Source: Kocuria sp. p3-SID1428 (GTDB lineage: Bacteria; Actinomycetota; Actinomycetes; Actinomycetales; Micrococcaceae). From it: a stretch of DNA of 15,109 nt. The stretch is taken from the NCBI RefSeq assembly GCF_025149945.1, contig NZ_JALXVH010000058.1, forward strand, positions 1 through 15,109, written 5' to 3'. Position numbers and translations under genes: made by a program. Below the pieces are notes generated by a model. That model ran no database searches and was not told the origin of the DNA. It saw only the letters and a program-made list of their open reading frames with translations. Below are positions 14,154 to 15,109 of this stretch, one piece after another (the stretch's first letter is position 1; every line of letters begins with the position of its first letter).

Positions 14154-14872
14154 GCACCCAGCCCGAGATCAGCCCCGAGCAGACCGCGGTCGAGGAGGAC
14201 CTGATCGAGCGCGTCCTGGCCTCCTTCGCCCAGACGCAGGATTCGCGCCTGAAGCCCGTGATGGAGTCGCTGACCCGGCACCTGCACGCGTTCATCCGCG
14301 ACGTGCGCCTCACCGAGGACGAGTGGAACGCGGCGATCGAGTTTCTCACCGCCGTCGGTCACATCACCGATGACCGGCGTCAGGAGTTCGTGCTGCTCTC
14401 GGACGTCCTGGGAGCCTCCATGCAGACCATCGCGGTGAACAACGAGGCCTACGAGAATGCCACCGAGGCCACGGTCTTCGGCCCGTTCTTCGTCGAGGAC
14501 GCCCCCGAGATCCCCATCGGCGGCGACATCGCCGGCGGTGCGTCGGGCCAGCCCTGCTGGGTCGAGGGAACGGTCACGGACACAGCGGGCAAACCGGTGC
14601 CCGGGGCACGGATCGAGGTCTGGGAGGCCGATGACGACGGCTTCTACGACGTCCAGTACACCGACGGCCGCGTTGCCGGACGCGCCCACCTGCGCAGCGA
14701 CGACGACGGCCGCTACGCCTTCTGGGGCCTGACCCCCACGCCCTATCCCATCCCGCACAAGGACTTCGTGGAGCAGCCGGCGGGCACGCCTGCTCCGGAC
14801 GGCCGCGACCTGGGCGATCAGACCTGGGCCCGGGCACGGTTCGACATCGTGCTCGCCCCGGAGAATGCCTGA
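14150..14872 (+). CDS. Hydroxyquinol 1,2-dioxygenase-type intradiol dioxygenase with an internal deletion
   Basis: Intradiol dioxygenases of this type open hydroxyquinol (1,2,4-trihydroxybenzene) between the hydroxyls to maleylacetate, using Fe(III) held by two Tyr and two His. This 240-residue product has the N-terminal helical domain (1-100), the FGPFF entry motif (110-114), the beta-sandwich [17 protein letters not shown], Tyr166 in DGFYDVQY and Tyr199 in PTPYPIP, spaced exactly as the two tyrosine ligands of the characterised Nocardioides enzyme (164 and 197). After IPH (203) it jumps to [16 protein letters not shown], the usual C-terminal region. The roughly 50 intervening residues, including the SHLHF-type His-x-His iron ligands, are missing. 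The family is about 290 residues, which agrees with the loss. The frame stays open, so a protein may be made, but it should not bind iron properly. The ATG overlaps the reductase stop (ATGA) and has GAAGGGGA upstream. Confidence 0.85.
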   Translation: MSTQPEISPEQTAVEEDLIERVLASFAQTQDSRLKPVMESLTRHLHAFIRDVRLTEDEWNAAIEFLTAVGHITDDRRQEFVLLSDVLGASMQTIAVNNEAYENATEATVFGPFFVEDAPEIPIGGDIAGGASGQPCWVEGTVTDTAGKPVPGARIEVWEADDDGFYDVQYTDGRVAGRAHLRSDDDGRYAFWGLTPTPYPIPHKDFVEQPAGTPAPDGRDLGDQTWARARFDIVLAPENA

Positions 14873-14913
14873 GAATCCGCCGAGCAACCGCACTCGAGAC
14901 GGGTCGGCAGTCC

Positions 14914-14919
14914 TATGCT
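14914..14919 (+). promoter_or_regulatory. Possible -10 element of the last gene
   Basis: TATGCT, matching TATAAT at 4 of 6 positions, lies 40 bp before the ATG at 14959 in the 86-bp gap after the dioxygenase. The -35 region at the usual spacing (CACTCG) is not convincing. The gap otherwise shows no hairpin of note. Confidence 0.25.
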
Positions 14920-14958
14920 GATCCCGAACTGCCCCACGACCCGAAAGGGAGGCCGACG

Positions 14959-15109
14959 ATGTCCCCTCGCAACCAGGATTCCGACCCGGCACTGACCGGC
15001 GGCGCCGACGACGCCGTCGAGGAGGCCCGCAACATCCAGGAGATGGACGAGGCCCAGGAGCCCGCCGATGAGGGCGTCGGCGCCATGACCGACGACCAGG
15101 AACGCGACC
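14959..15109 (+). CDS. Hypothetical acidic protein, truncated by the window end
   Basis: The first 50 codons of a protein that continues past the window. The ATG has an excellent ribosome site, AAAGGGAGG, about 6 bp upstream. The visible part begins MSPRNQDSDPALTGG and is rich in Asp, Glu, Ala and Gln, with no hydrophobic or signal segment and no motif I know, so it looks disordered and soluble. It may be a small stress-type or regulatory protein, but function and length cannot be judged. It is a separate gene from the dioxygenase, likely with its own promoter. Confidence 0.7.
   Translation, partial: MSPRNQDSDPALTGGADDAVEEARNIQEMDEAQEPADEGVGAMTDDQERD

Overview
The window is high-GC DNA from an actinomycete, most likely of the order Micrococcales and probably the family Micrococcaceae. 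This is inferred from gene content: a mycothiol-pathway ligase (mshC), a Pup/PafA/Dop/ARC pupylation locus without 20S proteasome genes, and a DUF5703 protein. The species cannot be named from the sequence alone.

Layout. Positions 11-2839 hold three minus-strand genes: mshC, uppP and a small protein with an extremely acidic tail. The acidic gene is divergent from a short DUF5703 gene, with start codons only 30 bp apart. A minus-strand block follows, transcribed from 9826 down to 3284: arc (AAA ring ATPase), dop, pup, pafA, then an M20-family metallopeptidase. The arc/dop junction is an ATGA overlap. pup and pafA are 4 bp apart, where proteasome-bearing actinobacteria carry prcB and prcA. ARC also lacks the C-terminal proteasome-docking tail, so both the locus and the protein point to pupylation without a 20S proteasome. 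Divergent from arc, the plus strand carries a 12-TM MFS transporter, a Tat-type exported gamma-glutamyltransferase, a broken maleylacetate reductase, an internally deleted hydroxyquinol-type intradiol dioxygenase, and the start of an acidic gene cut off by the window edge.

How the genes work together. PafA ligates Pup to protein lysines. Dop deamidates the GGQ-ended Pup and removes Pup from targets. ARC unfolds pupylated targets. With no proteasome visible here, the outcome is probably unfolding or release rather than degradation. MshC contributes to mycothiol synthesis and UppP recycles the undecaprenyl carrier lipid. The reductase and dioxygenase are the two lower-pathway enzymes that turn hydroxyquinol into 3-oxoadipate.

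Most notable: both hydroxyquinol-pathway genes carry separate internal deletions that remove catalytic or metal-binding residues. The reductase deletion maps to a plausible 7-bp direct repeat and shifts the frame, and that gene appears to have ACG where ATG is expected. The dioxygenase deletion is in frame but removes the segment with both iron-binding histidines. The pathway looks inactivated here. I saw no CRISPR array, tRNA, rRNA, insertion sequence or clearly novel system. All intergenic stretches are under 300 bp, and those with visible structure are listed.
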